Shown piece by piece: positions 57,828 to 64,000 of a stretch of 64,000 bases of DNA; the stretch's first letter is position 1, and each line of letters begins with the position of its first letter. The stretch covers positions 1 to 64,000 of the forward strand of contig JAZOAK010000069.1 of the NCBI GenBank assembly GCA_045595445.1, given 5' to 3'. The DNA comes from RGIG3009 sp045595445 (GTDB lineage Bacteria; Bacillota; Clostridia; Oscillospirales; Acutalibacteraceae). The notes below the pieces were generated by a model that was not told the DNA's origin, did no database searches, and was given only the letters and a program-made list of their open reading frames with translations. Made by a program: the position numbers and the translations under genes.

Positions 57828-59264
57828 ATGGCTGATAATAAAAAAATGGTAGATGCCATCACCTCGATGGAGGAAAACTTTGCTCAGTGGTATACCGACG
57901 TCGTTAAGAAAGCGGAACTCGCCAGTTATTCGGGCGTTCGCGGTTGCATGATCGTGCGTCCGTACGGCACCGCGTTGTGGGAGAACATTCGTAACGATCT
58001 GGATTCCCGCTTCAAGGCACTCGGCCACGAGAATATTATGATGCCGATGTTTATCCCCGAAAGCTTGTTGCAACGGGAAAAGGACCATGTGGAAGGCTTT
58101 GCGCCCGAAGTTGCCTGGGTAACCCACGGCGGTGATGAAAAGTTGCAGGAGCGTCTTTGTGTCCGCCCCACATCCGAAACGGTGTTCTGCGAGCATTATG
58201 CGGATATCATCCATTCCTATCGTGATCTGCCCAAGTTGTATAACCAGTGGTGCTCGGTCGTCCGTTGGGAAAAGACCACGCGTCCTTTCCTGCGCACGAT
58301 GGAATTCTATTGGCAGGAAGGTCACACCATGCACGAAACTGCCGAAGAAGCTTTGGAAGAAACCGAACGCATGCTGAATGTCTATGCCGATTTTTGCGAG
58401 CAGTCGCTCGCTATTCCGGTCGTCAAGGGCCGCAAGACCGATAAAGAGAAATTTGCCGGTGCGGAAGCGACCTACACCATCGAAGCTATGATGCACGACG
58501 GCAAGGCACTGCAAAGCGGTACGAGCCACTATTTTGGCGACGGCTTTGCCCGCGCCTTTGACATTCAGTTTACCGACCGCGCCAATCAGCAGCAATATCC
58601 TCACCAGACCTCGTGGGGCATGTCCACCCGTATTATCGGTGCGATCATCATGACACACGGTGATGATAATGGCTTGGTATTGCCGCCTGCAGTGGCGCCC
58701 ATCCAGCTGGTTATTCTGCCCATCGCACAGCACAAACCCGGTGTATTGGACAAGGCTCGCGAGCTGGCCGACCGTCTGTCCGCCGTCGCACGTGTGAAGG
58801 TGGACGATTCGGATAACTCTGCCGGTTGGAAATTTGCGGAATACGAAATGAAGGGTGTGCCGCTCCGTTTGGAGATCGGTCCCCGCGATATTGAAAACAA
58901 CCAGTGCGTATTGGTCCGCCGCGACAATCGCGAAAAAACGGTGGTATCGCTCGACGAACTGGAAACCAAAATTCCCGAGTTGCTGCAAGCGGTACATGAC
59001 GGTCTGTATCAAAAAGCGCTTGACCGTCGTGAGAGCATGACCTTCACCGTCAAGACGATGGAGGAAATGAAAAAGACCGCCGACGAGCAGCCGGGTCTGA
59101 TCAAGGCAATGTGGTGCGGCGATGAGGACTGTGAGCTGAAACTCAAAGAGATTGCCGGTGTCACCAGCCGCTGCATGCCGTTCGAACAAGAACAGATTGC
59201 CGACACCTGTGTTTGCTGCGGGAAACCCGCTAAAACAATGGTGGTCTGGGGCAAAGCGTATTAA
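57828..59264 (+). CDS. proS: Prolyl-tRNA synthetase, short (archaeal/eukaryote-like) type
   Basis: 478 residues. Class II motifs: motif 1 ending GLGFR-like in RPYGTALWENI, motif 2 RPTSETVFCEHYADIIHSYRDLP and RWEKTTRPFLRTMEFYWQEGH, motif 3 with WGMSTRIIGAIIMTHGDDNGLVLPP. The anticodon-binding domain and the C-terminal zinc-like extension (CKLKLKEIAGV-type, ending CVCCGKPAKTMVVWGKAY, cysteines present) mark the ProS type 3. It lacks the bacterial INS editing domain, fitting the free YbaK deacylase at 0.2 kb. The ATG at 57828 has GAAAGGAT upstream. Confidence 0.97.
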   Translation: MADNKKMVDAITSMEENFAQWYTDVVKKAELASYSGVRGCMIVRPYGTALWENIRNDLDSRFKALGHENIMMPMFIPESLLQREKDHVEGFAPEVAWVTHGGDEKLQERLCVRPTSETVFCEHYADIIHSYRDLPKLYNQWCSVVRWEKTTRPFLRTMEFYWQEGHTMHETAEEALEETERMLNVYADFCEQSLAIPVVKGRKTDKEKFAGAEATYTIEAMMHDGKALQSGTSHYFGDGFARAFDIQFTDRANQQQYPHQTSWGMSTRIIGAIIMTHGDDNGLVLPPAVAPIQLVILPIAQHKPGVLDKARELADRLSAVARVKVDDSDNSAGWKFAEYEMKGVPLRLEIGPRDIENNQCVLVRRDNREKTVVSLDELETKIPELLQAVHDGLYQKALDRRESMTFTVKTMEEMKKTADEQPGLIKAMWCGDEDCELKLKEIAGVTSRCMPFEQEQIADTCVCCGKPAKTMVVWGKAY

Positions 59265-59275
59265 GGAGAGATATC

Positions 59276-59866
59276 ATGAATCAGTTAGCGAAACCTCAGG
59301 CAGGCGAACAAATCGCCGTTATGCATACCAATAAAGGGGATATTTCACTTCGCTTATTCCCCGATAAAGCACCCAAGACGGTCGAGAACTTTGTCACCCA
59401 TGCCAAAAACGGCTATTATGATGGAATCGTTTTTCATCGCGTGATTAAAGACTTTATGATTCAAGGCGGAGACCCCACCGCAACCGGTTGCGGTGGCGAA
59501 AGCATTTGGGGCACTCCTTTTAAGGACGAGTTTGATCCGTCGCTTCACAATCTCCGTGGTGCCTTGTCCATGGCAAACGCGGGGCCCGGCACCAACGGCA
59601 GCCAATTCTTTATCGTGCAGGCGAGCAGCGTGCACCCCAATTTCCTTTCTCAAATGAAAGAATTGCCCGAATATTTCCCTGCTGAGGCGGTGGAAGCGTA
59701 TGCACAGGTCGGCGGTACACCGCACCTTGACTATCACCACACCGTGTTCGGTCAAGTGTTTGAGGGAATGGACGTCGTGGACGCCATTGCCTCCGTCGCA
59801 ACAAACCCTAACGACAAGCCTTTGGAAGACGTCGTTATCCTGGGCATTGACGTGACCAATGTCTGA
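59276..59866 (+). CDS. Cyclophilin-type peptidyl-prolyl isomerase, cytosolic
   Basis: 196 residues, no signal peptide. Cyclophilin marks: GDISLRLFPDKAPKTVENFV, YYDGIVFHRVIKDFMIQGGDPTATGCGGESIWGTPFKDEF, LSMANAGPGTNGSQFFI, and HTVFGQVFEGMDVVD. It catalyses cis-trans isomerisation of prolyl bonds. A paralogue with lipoprotein signal lies at 60396. It starts 11 bases after proS and overlaps the next gene by eight bases, so these form one unit. Confidence 0.96.
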   Translation: MNQLAKPQAGEQIAVMHTNKGDISLRLFPDKAPKTVENFVTHAKNGYYDGIVFHRVIKDFMIQGGDPTATGCGGESIWGTPFKDEFDPSLHNLRGALSMANAGPGTNGSQFFIVQASSVHPNFLSQMKELPEYFPAEAVEAYAQVGGTPHLDYHHTVFGQVFEGMDVVDAIASVATNPNDKPLEDVVILGIDVTNV

Positions 59867-60383
59867 CGTATTGCGGCAAGCGCTCGCGTTGCTCACAGAC
59901 GTTACCCCGCTTGACACCGATTGCGGGCAAGTCTGTGACGGGCGGTGTTGCCGCCCATCGGCAGAAAGCAGCGGAATGCTGTTATTGCCGGGCGAAGAGA
60001 AATTACTCAGCGATGAGGAGTTTACCATCGTTTCTGCGGACGGTGGGGCTCTGCTCACTTGCAACGGTAACTGCCGTCGTGAGAGGCGCCCGTTTGCTTG
60101 CCGCGTGTTTCCGCTGTTCCCCTATGTCGGAGAGAGCGGAGTTGTACGCGCGGTGTATGACCCACGAAGTTTTAGACTCTGTCCGCTGACGCGCAATTGC
60201 GCCCACGTACGGCTTAGACGCGATTTCGTGCGCGCAGTACGGCAGGCGGGAACGCTGTTAATGAGAGATCCCGCGTGCGCCGCCTTTTTGCGCGCACAAA
60301 GCCGTGAAATTGACGAAATTACACGTTTGATTCCTTTTCTTGAAAACGAACGTCCGCCGATCGCGCGGCGAAAACTACGATAA
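59859..60383 (+). CDS. YkgJ-like Cys-cluster protein
   Basis: 174 residues. Cysteines group as CGQVCDGRCC, then CNGNCRRERRPFACRVFP, then CPLTRNCAHV, which resembles the zinc/iron-chelating CxxxCC-type (YkgJ) family, where clustered cysteines hold a metal. The metal and role are unknown. It overlaps the upstream cyclophilin gene and is followed 12 bases later by the lipoprotein cyclophilin. Confidence 0.72.
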   Translation: MSDVLRQALALLTDVTPLDTDCGQVCDGRCCRPSAESSGMLLLPGEEKLLSDEEFTIVSADGGALLTCNGNCRRERRPFACRVFPLFPYVGESGVVRAVYDPRSFRLCPLTRNCAHVRLRRDFVRAVRQAGTLLMRDPACAAFLRAQSREIDEITRLIPFLENERPPIARRKLR

Positions 60384-60395
60384 AGGACGGATACG

Positions 60396-61259
60396 ATGAA
60401 AACAACCAGGTCGATCGTTTCTGTGGCAATTGCCGTGCTGCTTTGCCTTGGCATGACAGCCTGCAACAAATCGGATAACAGCACGAACAACGTTTCCACC
60501 GCGTATACGGATAAAGCCGTTGGCTTCCAATTGGAAACACCGAGCGTCGGCGAGCAGATCGCCGTTATGCACACCTCCATGGGTGATATTTCCATTCGCT
60601 TCTTCCCTGAGGGTGCTCCAAAAGCGGTGGAGAACTTCATAAAGCTGGCACAAAAAGGCTATTACGACGGAGTCACTTTCCACCGCGTCATTGAAGATTT
60701 TATGATTCAAGGCGGTGACCCGAAAGGCGACGGCACCGGCGGCGAAAGCTTTTGGGGCGACTCTTTTGAAGATGAGTTTGATCAAAAACTGCTTAATCTG
60801 CGCGGGGCGCTTTCCATGGCCAACTCCGGCGCGAACACCAACGGAAGCCAGTTTTTCATCAACCAAGGCGATGGCGAGGCTTTTGGAGAACGTACAAAGT
60901 ATGCCTATTCCGCTGCCGATGTGGCAACCCTAAAAAGCCAGTATAACGACCTGATCATGTCATATGGAAAAGAAACCGTAGAGGCGTATTACGGCACGTT
61001 TGAAGAGCTGAAAGCCCAGTATATGCCGCTGAATTACGACAGCGTCCCCGAAGAGGTGTGGGAATTGTACGAGAAAAACGGCGGCAACATCACCTTGGAC
61101 GGCGCTTGGCGCACGAAAGGCGGACACACCGTATTCGGTCAAGTGTTTAAGGGAATGGACGTGGTGGACGCTATCGCCGCGGTTAAAACCGACGATAACG
61201 ATAAGCCCACCGAAGCGGTCACGATCAAGAGCATTGAAATTACCACTTACAAAGGATAA
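60396..61259 (+). CDS. Cyclophilin-type peptidyl-prolyl isomerase, lipoprotein
   Basis: 287 residues. Signal peptide with lipobox LGMTAC (cysteine near residue 24), a Ser/Asn-rich spacer, then a cyclophilin domain: GDISIRFFPEGAPKAVENFI, VTFHRVIEDFMIQGGDPKGDGTGGESFWG, MANSGANTNGSQFFI, HTVFGQVFKGMDVVD. An insert of about 60 helical residues (STAADVATLKSQYNDL-like to YMPLNYDSVPEEVWELYEKNG) splits it before the last motif. It should fold proteins outside the membrane. Likely a duplicate of the cytosolic gene at 59276. Confidence 0.95.
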   Translation: MKTTRSIVSVAIAVLLCLGMTACNKSDNSTNNVSTAYTDKAVGFQLETPSVGEQIAVMHTSMGDISIRFFPEGAPKAVENFIKLAQKGYYDGVTFHRVIEDFMIQGGDPKGDGTGGESFWGDSFEDEFDQKLLNLRGALSMANSGANTNGSQFFINQGDGEAFGERTKYAYSAADVATLKSQYNDLIMSYGKETVEAYYGTFEELKAQYMPLNYDSVPEEVWELYEKNGGNITLDGAWRTKGGHTVFGQVFKGMDVVDAIAAVKTDDNDKPTEAVTIKSIEITTYKG

Positions 61260-61261
61260 CA

Positions 61262-61297
61262 AAAAGCGTTGCAAGGCATTCTTGCAACGCTTTTCTT
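61262..61297. terminator. Bidirectional terminator
   Basis: AAAAGCGTTGCAAG pairs perfectly with CTTGCAACGCTTTT across five bases, A and T runs outside. It lies between the lipoprotein cyclophilin gene and the converging mrp gene. Confidence 0.94.
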
Positions 61298-61303
61298 TTT
61301 CCT

Positions 61304-62131
61304 TTATTTTAGCAGCGCTTCCACAGCGTCTACGGCAGGTGCGATCTCATCGCACACGACACGTTCGATCTCGCCTTCGTCGCACAAACGTGCCACCTGC
61401 GCATCCATCGGCAACTTTGCAAGCAACGGGATTCCCATCTGCTCTGCCGCTTGATCCAGGCCGTTTTCTTCACCGAATAAGGTAATCTGCTTGCCGCAAT
61501 CGGGGCAACGCAGATAACTCATATTTTCCACCATGCCGATCACCGGAATGTGTAACAGATCGGCCATCGTTTTGGCTTTGCCGACCACCATCTGCACAAG
61601 CGATTGCGGTGTCGATACCACCACGGTAGCATCGACCGGCAAGCTTTGATATACCGTGAGCGGTACGTCACCCGTTCCGGGAGGCATGTCGATAAACAGC
61701 ACGTCCAAATCGCCCCATACCACGTCGGTCCAGAACTGTGTCACGGCTCCGGCAAGTACCGGACCGCGCCAAACGACCGGTTGCGTTTCATCCTCCAACA
61801 GCAAGTTGATGGACATGACTTTGATGTTCATATGCGTTTCCGCCGGCAGAATGCCGATGTCGGCACCCTGTGCTTTTTGAGTCAACCCAAAAGCACGCGG
61901 AATCGACGGACCGGTGATATCGGCATCCAAAACACCGACCTTATACCCACGGCGCGCCATCATCACAGCAAGCAGGCTGGTAACCGAAGATTTGCCCACG
62001 CCGCCTTTACCGCTGCTGACCGCTACCACTTTTTTAATATGGCTGAACTCGTTCAGTTTTGCGTGCAAATCCTTTTCGCGCTCACCGCAATTTTGCGAGC
62101 AAGAGCTGCAATCGTGTGTACATTCACTCAT
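61304..62131 (-). CDS. mrp: Mrp/NBP35-type iron-sulfur cluster carrier ATPase
   Basis: 275 residues. An N-terminal cysteine set (C4, C8, C11, C15 in CTHDCSSCSQNCGE) precedes the deviant Walker A SSGKGGVGKSSV, GVLDADITGPSIPRAFGL, MPPGTGDVPLTVYQSLP, and the C-terminal metal pair in LRCPDCGKQITLF (CxxC). It binds and transfers Fe-S clusters with ATP. AGGAGG precedes the ATG. Single-gene unit. Confidence 0.94.
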   Translation of the reverse strand: MSECTHDCSSCSQNCGEREKDLHAKLNEFSHIKKVVAVSSGKGGVGKSSVTSLLAVMMARRGYKVGVLDADITGPSIPRAFGLTQKAQGADIGILPAETHMNIKVMSINLLLEDETQPVVWRGPVLAGAVTQFWTDVVWGDLDVLFIDMPPGTGDVPLTVYQSLPVDATVVVSTPQSLVQMVVGKAKTMADLLHIPVIGMVENMSYLRCPDCGKQITLFGEENGLDQAAEQMGIPLLAKLPMDAQVARLCDEGEIERVVCDEIAPAVDAVEALLK

Positions 62132-62157
62132 GATAAAACCTCCTAAATACGTTAAGA

Positions 62158-62185
62158 ACGGGGTTCGCTGCGAGCGAACCCCGTA
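62158..62185. terminator. Hairpin between mrp and the sugar transferase gene
   Basis: ACGGGGTTCGCT pairs perfectly with AGCGAACCCCGT across GCG. It lies downstream of the minus-strand transferase gene and upstream of mrp. Confidence 0.8.
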
Positions 62186-62218
62186 ACAGTTGTTATTATA
62201 TCCGATTTTGTAAAAAAA

Positions 62219-62899
62219 TCAAGCGGAATGTCTTGTCTTGGCCGGTGTGGCGCTGATGTCAGCGTTTGCGCCTTCCACAATGCCCTCCGAATGAATTACC
62301 TGCATCGCGGTTTTCACCAAAATCGACACATCTTCTTTCAGCGAATAGGTTTTCGCATACTCGCTGTCCAAACGCGCTTTTTCGTAGACTGTCACGGTGT
62401 CGCGACCGCTAACCTGTGCCAGACCCGTGATGCCCGGACGAACACGGCTGGCGCCGTTGCGATGACGCAAACGGAGCAGGTCACGCTCCGACAACACAAC
62501 CGGACGCGGACCGACAAAGCTCATATCCCCCTTGAGCACGTTAAACAACTGGGGAAGCTCGTCCAAACTCATGCGGCGAAGTAACCCGCCCACACGAGAA
62601 ATGTACTTCTCGGGGTTTTCCAGCTTGTGTGTTGCCATGTTGGCGGGAGCCGACACGCTCATCGTGCGGAATTTATAAATTTTGAACGGTGTATCAAAAC
62701 GTCCCATACGGTTCTGAACAAAAATCGGGGAACCTTTGGTATCGATCGCGGCAACAATCGCCACAACCACCATCACGGGAGATAACGCAATGATAAACAT
62801 GAGAGCAAACAGAATGTCCAAGCAACGCTTAAACGAAGAATAGCCACCGGCGTTTTTGGCGTTGTTTGTATTAGCTTGCAGAGCAACGACTCCACGCAT
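62219..62899 (-). CDS. Polyprenyl-phosphate sugar-1-phosphate transferase
   Basis: 226 residues. One N-terminal hydrophobic hairpin (FKRCLDILFALMFIIALSPVMVVVAIVAAI), then the family core: GSPIFVQNRMGRFDTPFKIYKFRTM, RRMSLDELPQLFNVLKGDMSFVGPRPVV and RPGITGLAQVSGRD. It starts lipid-linked repeat units for extracellular polysaccharide. AAGGAGG precedes ATG 62899. A closely similar gene lies on the other strand at 63253, and the wzz/kinase/dehydratase genes at 52.8-56.3 kb belong to the same pathway. Confidence 0.93.
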   Translation of the reverse strand: MRGVVALQANTNNAKNAGGYSSFKRCLDILFALMFIIALSPVMVVVAIVAAIDTKGSPIFVQNRMGRFDTPFKIYKFRTMSVSAPANMATHKLENPEKYISRVGGLLRRMSLDELPQLFNVLKGDMSFVGPRPVVLSERDLLRLRHRNGASRVRPGITGLAQVSGRDTVTVYEKARLDSEYAKTYSLKEDVSILVKTAMQVIHSEGIVEGANADISATPAKTRHSA

Positions 62900-63252
62900 A
62901 ATGGTCTCCTCCTTTTCTTTCTGACTGACATGGTCTCGTGTATCTGACAAAGGAAACAATCGCTGTTTCGCGATCGCCGAAAGCAATTATACTATCCCCA
63001 TTTTCAAAAATCAAGACTTTTTCTGTGAATGGGAAAAAGTCTGTATAGCCAACCGATTTTATCCAAACCGCAACTGCTGTTTTTGTCTAATTTGCACTAA
63101 AAAACAGCTCTTTTTTTGCAGTAGAAACGCCTGTTTTTTTAAAATTTTATCGTTTATCGGTAAAATTTTCATGATTAGCCATGTGGTTCCGCCGTGATTT
63201 TCGTTATTTCGGATATACTAATTTCAATCCGATTTAATGAGGAGCGCATCGT
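62900..63252. other. Divergent intergenic region, no gene seen
   Basis: 353 bases between two sugar-transferase genes. It is AT-rich and holds the perfect inverted repeat AAAATTTTA/TAAAATTTT (63141-63169, 11-base loop) and a -10-like TATACT at 63214-63219 for the rightward gene without a clear -35. Nothing else was recognised. Confidence 0.5.
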
Positions 63253-63855
63253 GTGTATACCGGTTTGAAACGTTTATTGGATATCGTACTGTCGTTGTTT
63301 TTACTCGTCTTATTATCTCCGCTTTTTGCCATCGTTGCATTGATCGTGCGCATGGATTCCGATGGGCCTGCAATATTTCGACAACTACGCTCAGGACAAG
63401 GCGGTCGCTTGTTCGTTATCTATAAATTCCGCACAATGATGACGGCGGCACCTGCCAACATTGCCACCGCACAGTTACAACACCCCCAGCGATATATTAC
63501 ACCGGTCGGTCGTTTTTTGCGACAAACCAGTCTTGATGAACTGCCACAACTGTGGAACGTTCTCAAAGGCGATATGAGCTTTGTCGGCCCGCGTCCGGTA
63601 ATCCCATCGGAAATTTATCTGCTCCGTCTGCGCCGCCGCTTGGGAGCAGATACGGTGCGTCCCGGCATCACGGGTCTTGCTCAAATTCGCGGTCGTGACA
63701 ATTTACCGCCGCGAACAAAGGCGCAATATGACGCGGAATACGCGCTCAACTACACCTTCTTACTCGACTGCTATATCTTTTTCTCCACCCTGCGCTACGT
63801 ACTGCGCCGAGAGGGTATTCACGAAGGCAGTGCCGATCTGTATCAAAAACCGTAA
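63253..63855 (+). CDS. Polyprenyl-phosphate sugar-1-phosphate transferase, second copy
   Basis: 200 residues from GTG at 63253, with GAGGAG nine bases upstream. Same fold as its divergent neighbour: membrane hairpin LLDIVLSLFLLVLLSPLFAIVALIV, then YKFRTMMTAAPANIATAQ, RQTSLDELPQLWNVLKGDMSFVGPRPVI and RPGITGLAQIRGRDNL. The two differ mainly at the N-terminus and in the substrate loop, suggesting different sugars or separate polymers. The next gene begins 46 bases downstream. Confidence 0.92.
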   Translation: MYTGLKRLLDIVLSLFLLVLLSPLFAIVALIVRMDSDGPAIFRQLRSGQGGRLFVIYKFRTMMTAAPANIATAQLQHPQRYITPVGRFLRQTSLDELPQLWNVLKGDMSFVGPRPVIPSEIYLLRLRRRLGADTVRPGITGLAQIRGRDNLPPRTKAQYDAEYALNYTFLLDCYIFFSTLRYVLRREGIHEGSADLYQKP

Positions 63856-63900
63856 CCATTCCGCTCCATCGCGCGTATTGTAAAGCGAAGGAGTGATACG

Positions 63901-64000
63901 ATGTCGGCATTTCAAGCACCGGTACGGTTCTTTTTGGGCAGTAATACCCCCGCAGGCTTCGTCGGCACAACCGAAAGGCTGTATACCCCCGACGGTTGGC
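63901..64000 (+). CDS. Start of a gene cut by the window end, possible P-loop ATPase
   Basis: Only 33 codons are visible, beginning MSAFQAPVRFFLGSNTPAGF, with GAAGGAGTG upstream of the ATG at 63901. The opening 'FFLGSNTPAGFV' recalls ATP-binding proteins of Clostridia in which a P-loop follows soon after, but that part lies outside the window, so the call is tentative. Confidence 0.45.
   Translation, partial: MSAFQAPVRFFLGSNTPAGFVGTTERLYTPDGW

Noticed and set aside
57798..59189. Open frame of 463 codons antisense to proS
   Set aside because: Shadow of proS; no ribosome site or recognised domain.

Overview
The window looks like chromosome of an endospore-forming, anaerobic Clostridia (Oscillospiraceae/Ruminococcaceae-like) bacterium. 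Supporting signs are spoIIR, a SigK-type sporulation sigma factor, DnaD/DnaI primosome genes, a two-cluster ferredoxin, YitT and YdbC family proteins, AGGAGG-type ribosome sites, and many compact same-strand operons ending in strong hairpin terminators. Host DNA is moderately GC-rich. The stretch from about 32.5 to 50.3 kb is visibly AT-rich and different in codon use.

The central observation is that sigK is split. Its 5' half lies at 50632-50299 (minus strand) and its 3' half at 32537-32147 (minus strand). Between them is a 17,766-bp skin-type element bounded by the 5-bp direct repeat CATTT (AAATG on the coding strand). Joining the halves at this repeat gives an uninterrupted 239-residue sigma-K. 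The element carries a large serine recombinase whose last codons run into the core. Its two inner ends carry near-identical inverted 12-bp arms that would flank the core in the excised circle. Excision would also remove the recombinase stop codon and put its frame in phase with an XRE-regulator ORF at the other end.

Layout. 1-9 kb: partial XRE regulator, Cys-tRNA(Pro) deacylase, spoIIR, ispE, aminotransferase plus Lrp regulator, YitT, ACT/DUF711 pair, comM-like ATPase, uppP. 9-21 kb: YdbC, a DivIVA-like coiled coil, a 47-residue Gln-Asn repeat peptide, nagA, a PASTA pseudokinase, dnaI, a DnaD protein, ferredoxin, an RNA/DNA methyltransferase, rsmI, a small-protein operon, and a RibF-HAD fusion. 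21-32 kb: a Gld-type ABC exporter operon, two PH-domain membrane proteins, rpsO with leader, pnp, a lipoprotein.

32.5-50.3 kb is the skin element. In order it holds the serine recombinase, two small proteins, a 406-residue protein plus Ser/Thr kinase, a secreted ricin-type lectin protein, a run of small unknown genes including a NADAR protein and a truncated phosphatase, and an AbiE-like toxin-antitoxin pair. These are followed by a 2.2-kb non-coding block rich in RNA-like hairpins and degenerate repeats, a tyrosine recombinase, two tiny coupled ORFs and the XRE regulator. 50.6-64 kb: GH127 glycosidase, exopolysaccharide genes (epimerase/dehydratase, BY-kinase, Wzz-like, two sugar-phosphate transferases), a decarboxylase beta subunit with a 43-residue partner, proS, two cyclophilins, mrp, and the start of a gene cut by the window end.

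How it fits together: the skin element would be kept in the germ line (vegetative cell and forespore) and removed only in the mother cell, where its loss switches on sigma-K. It appears to pay its way with lectin, kinase and defence-like cargo, and carries a large non-coding region that I could not assign to a known family.
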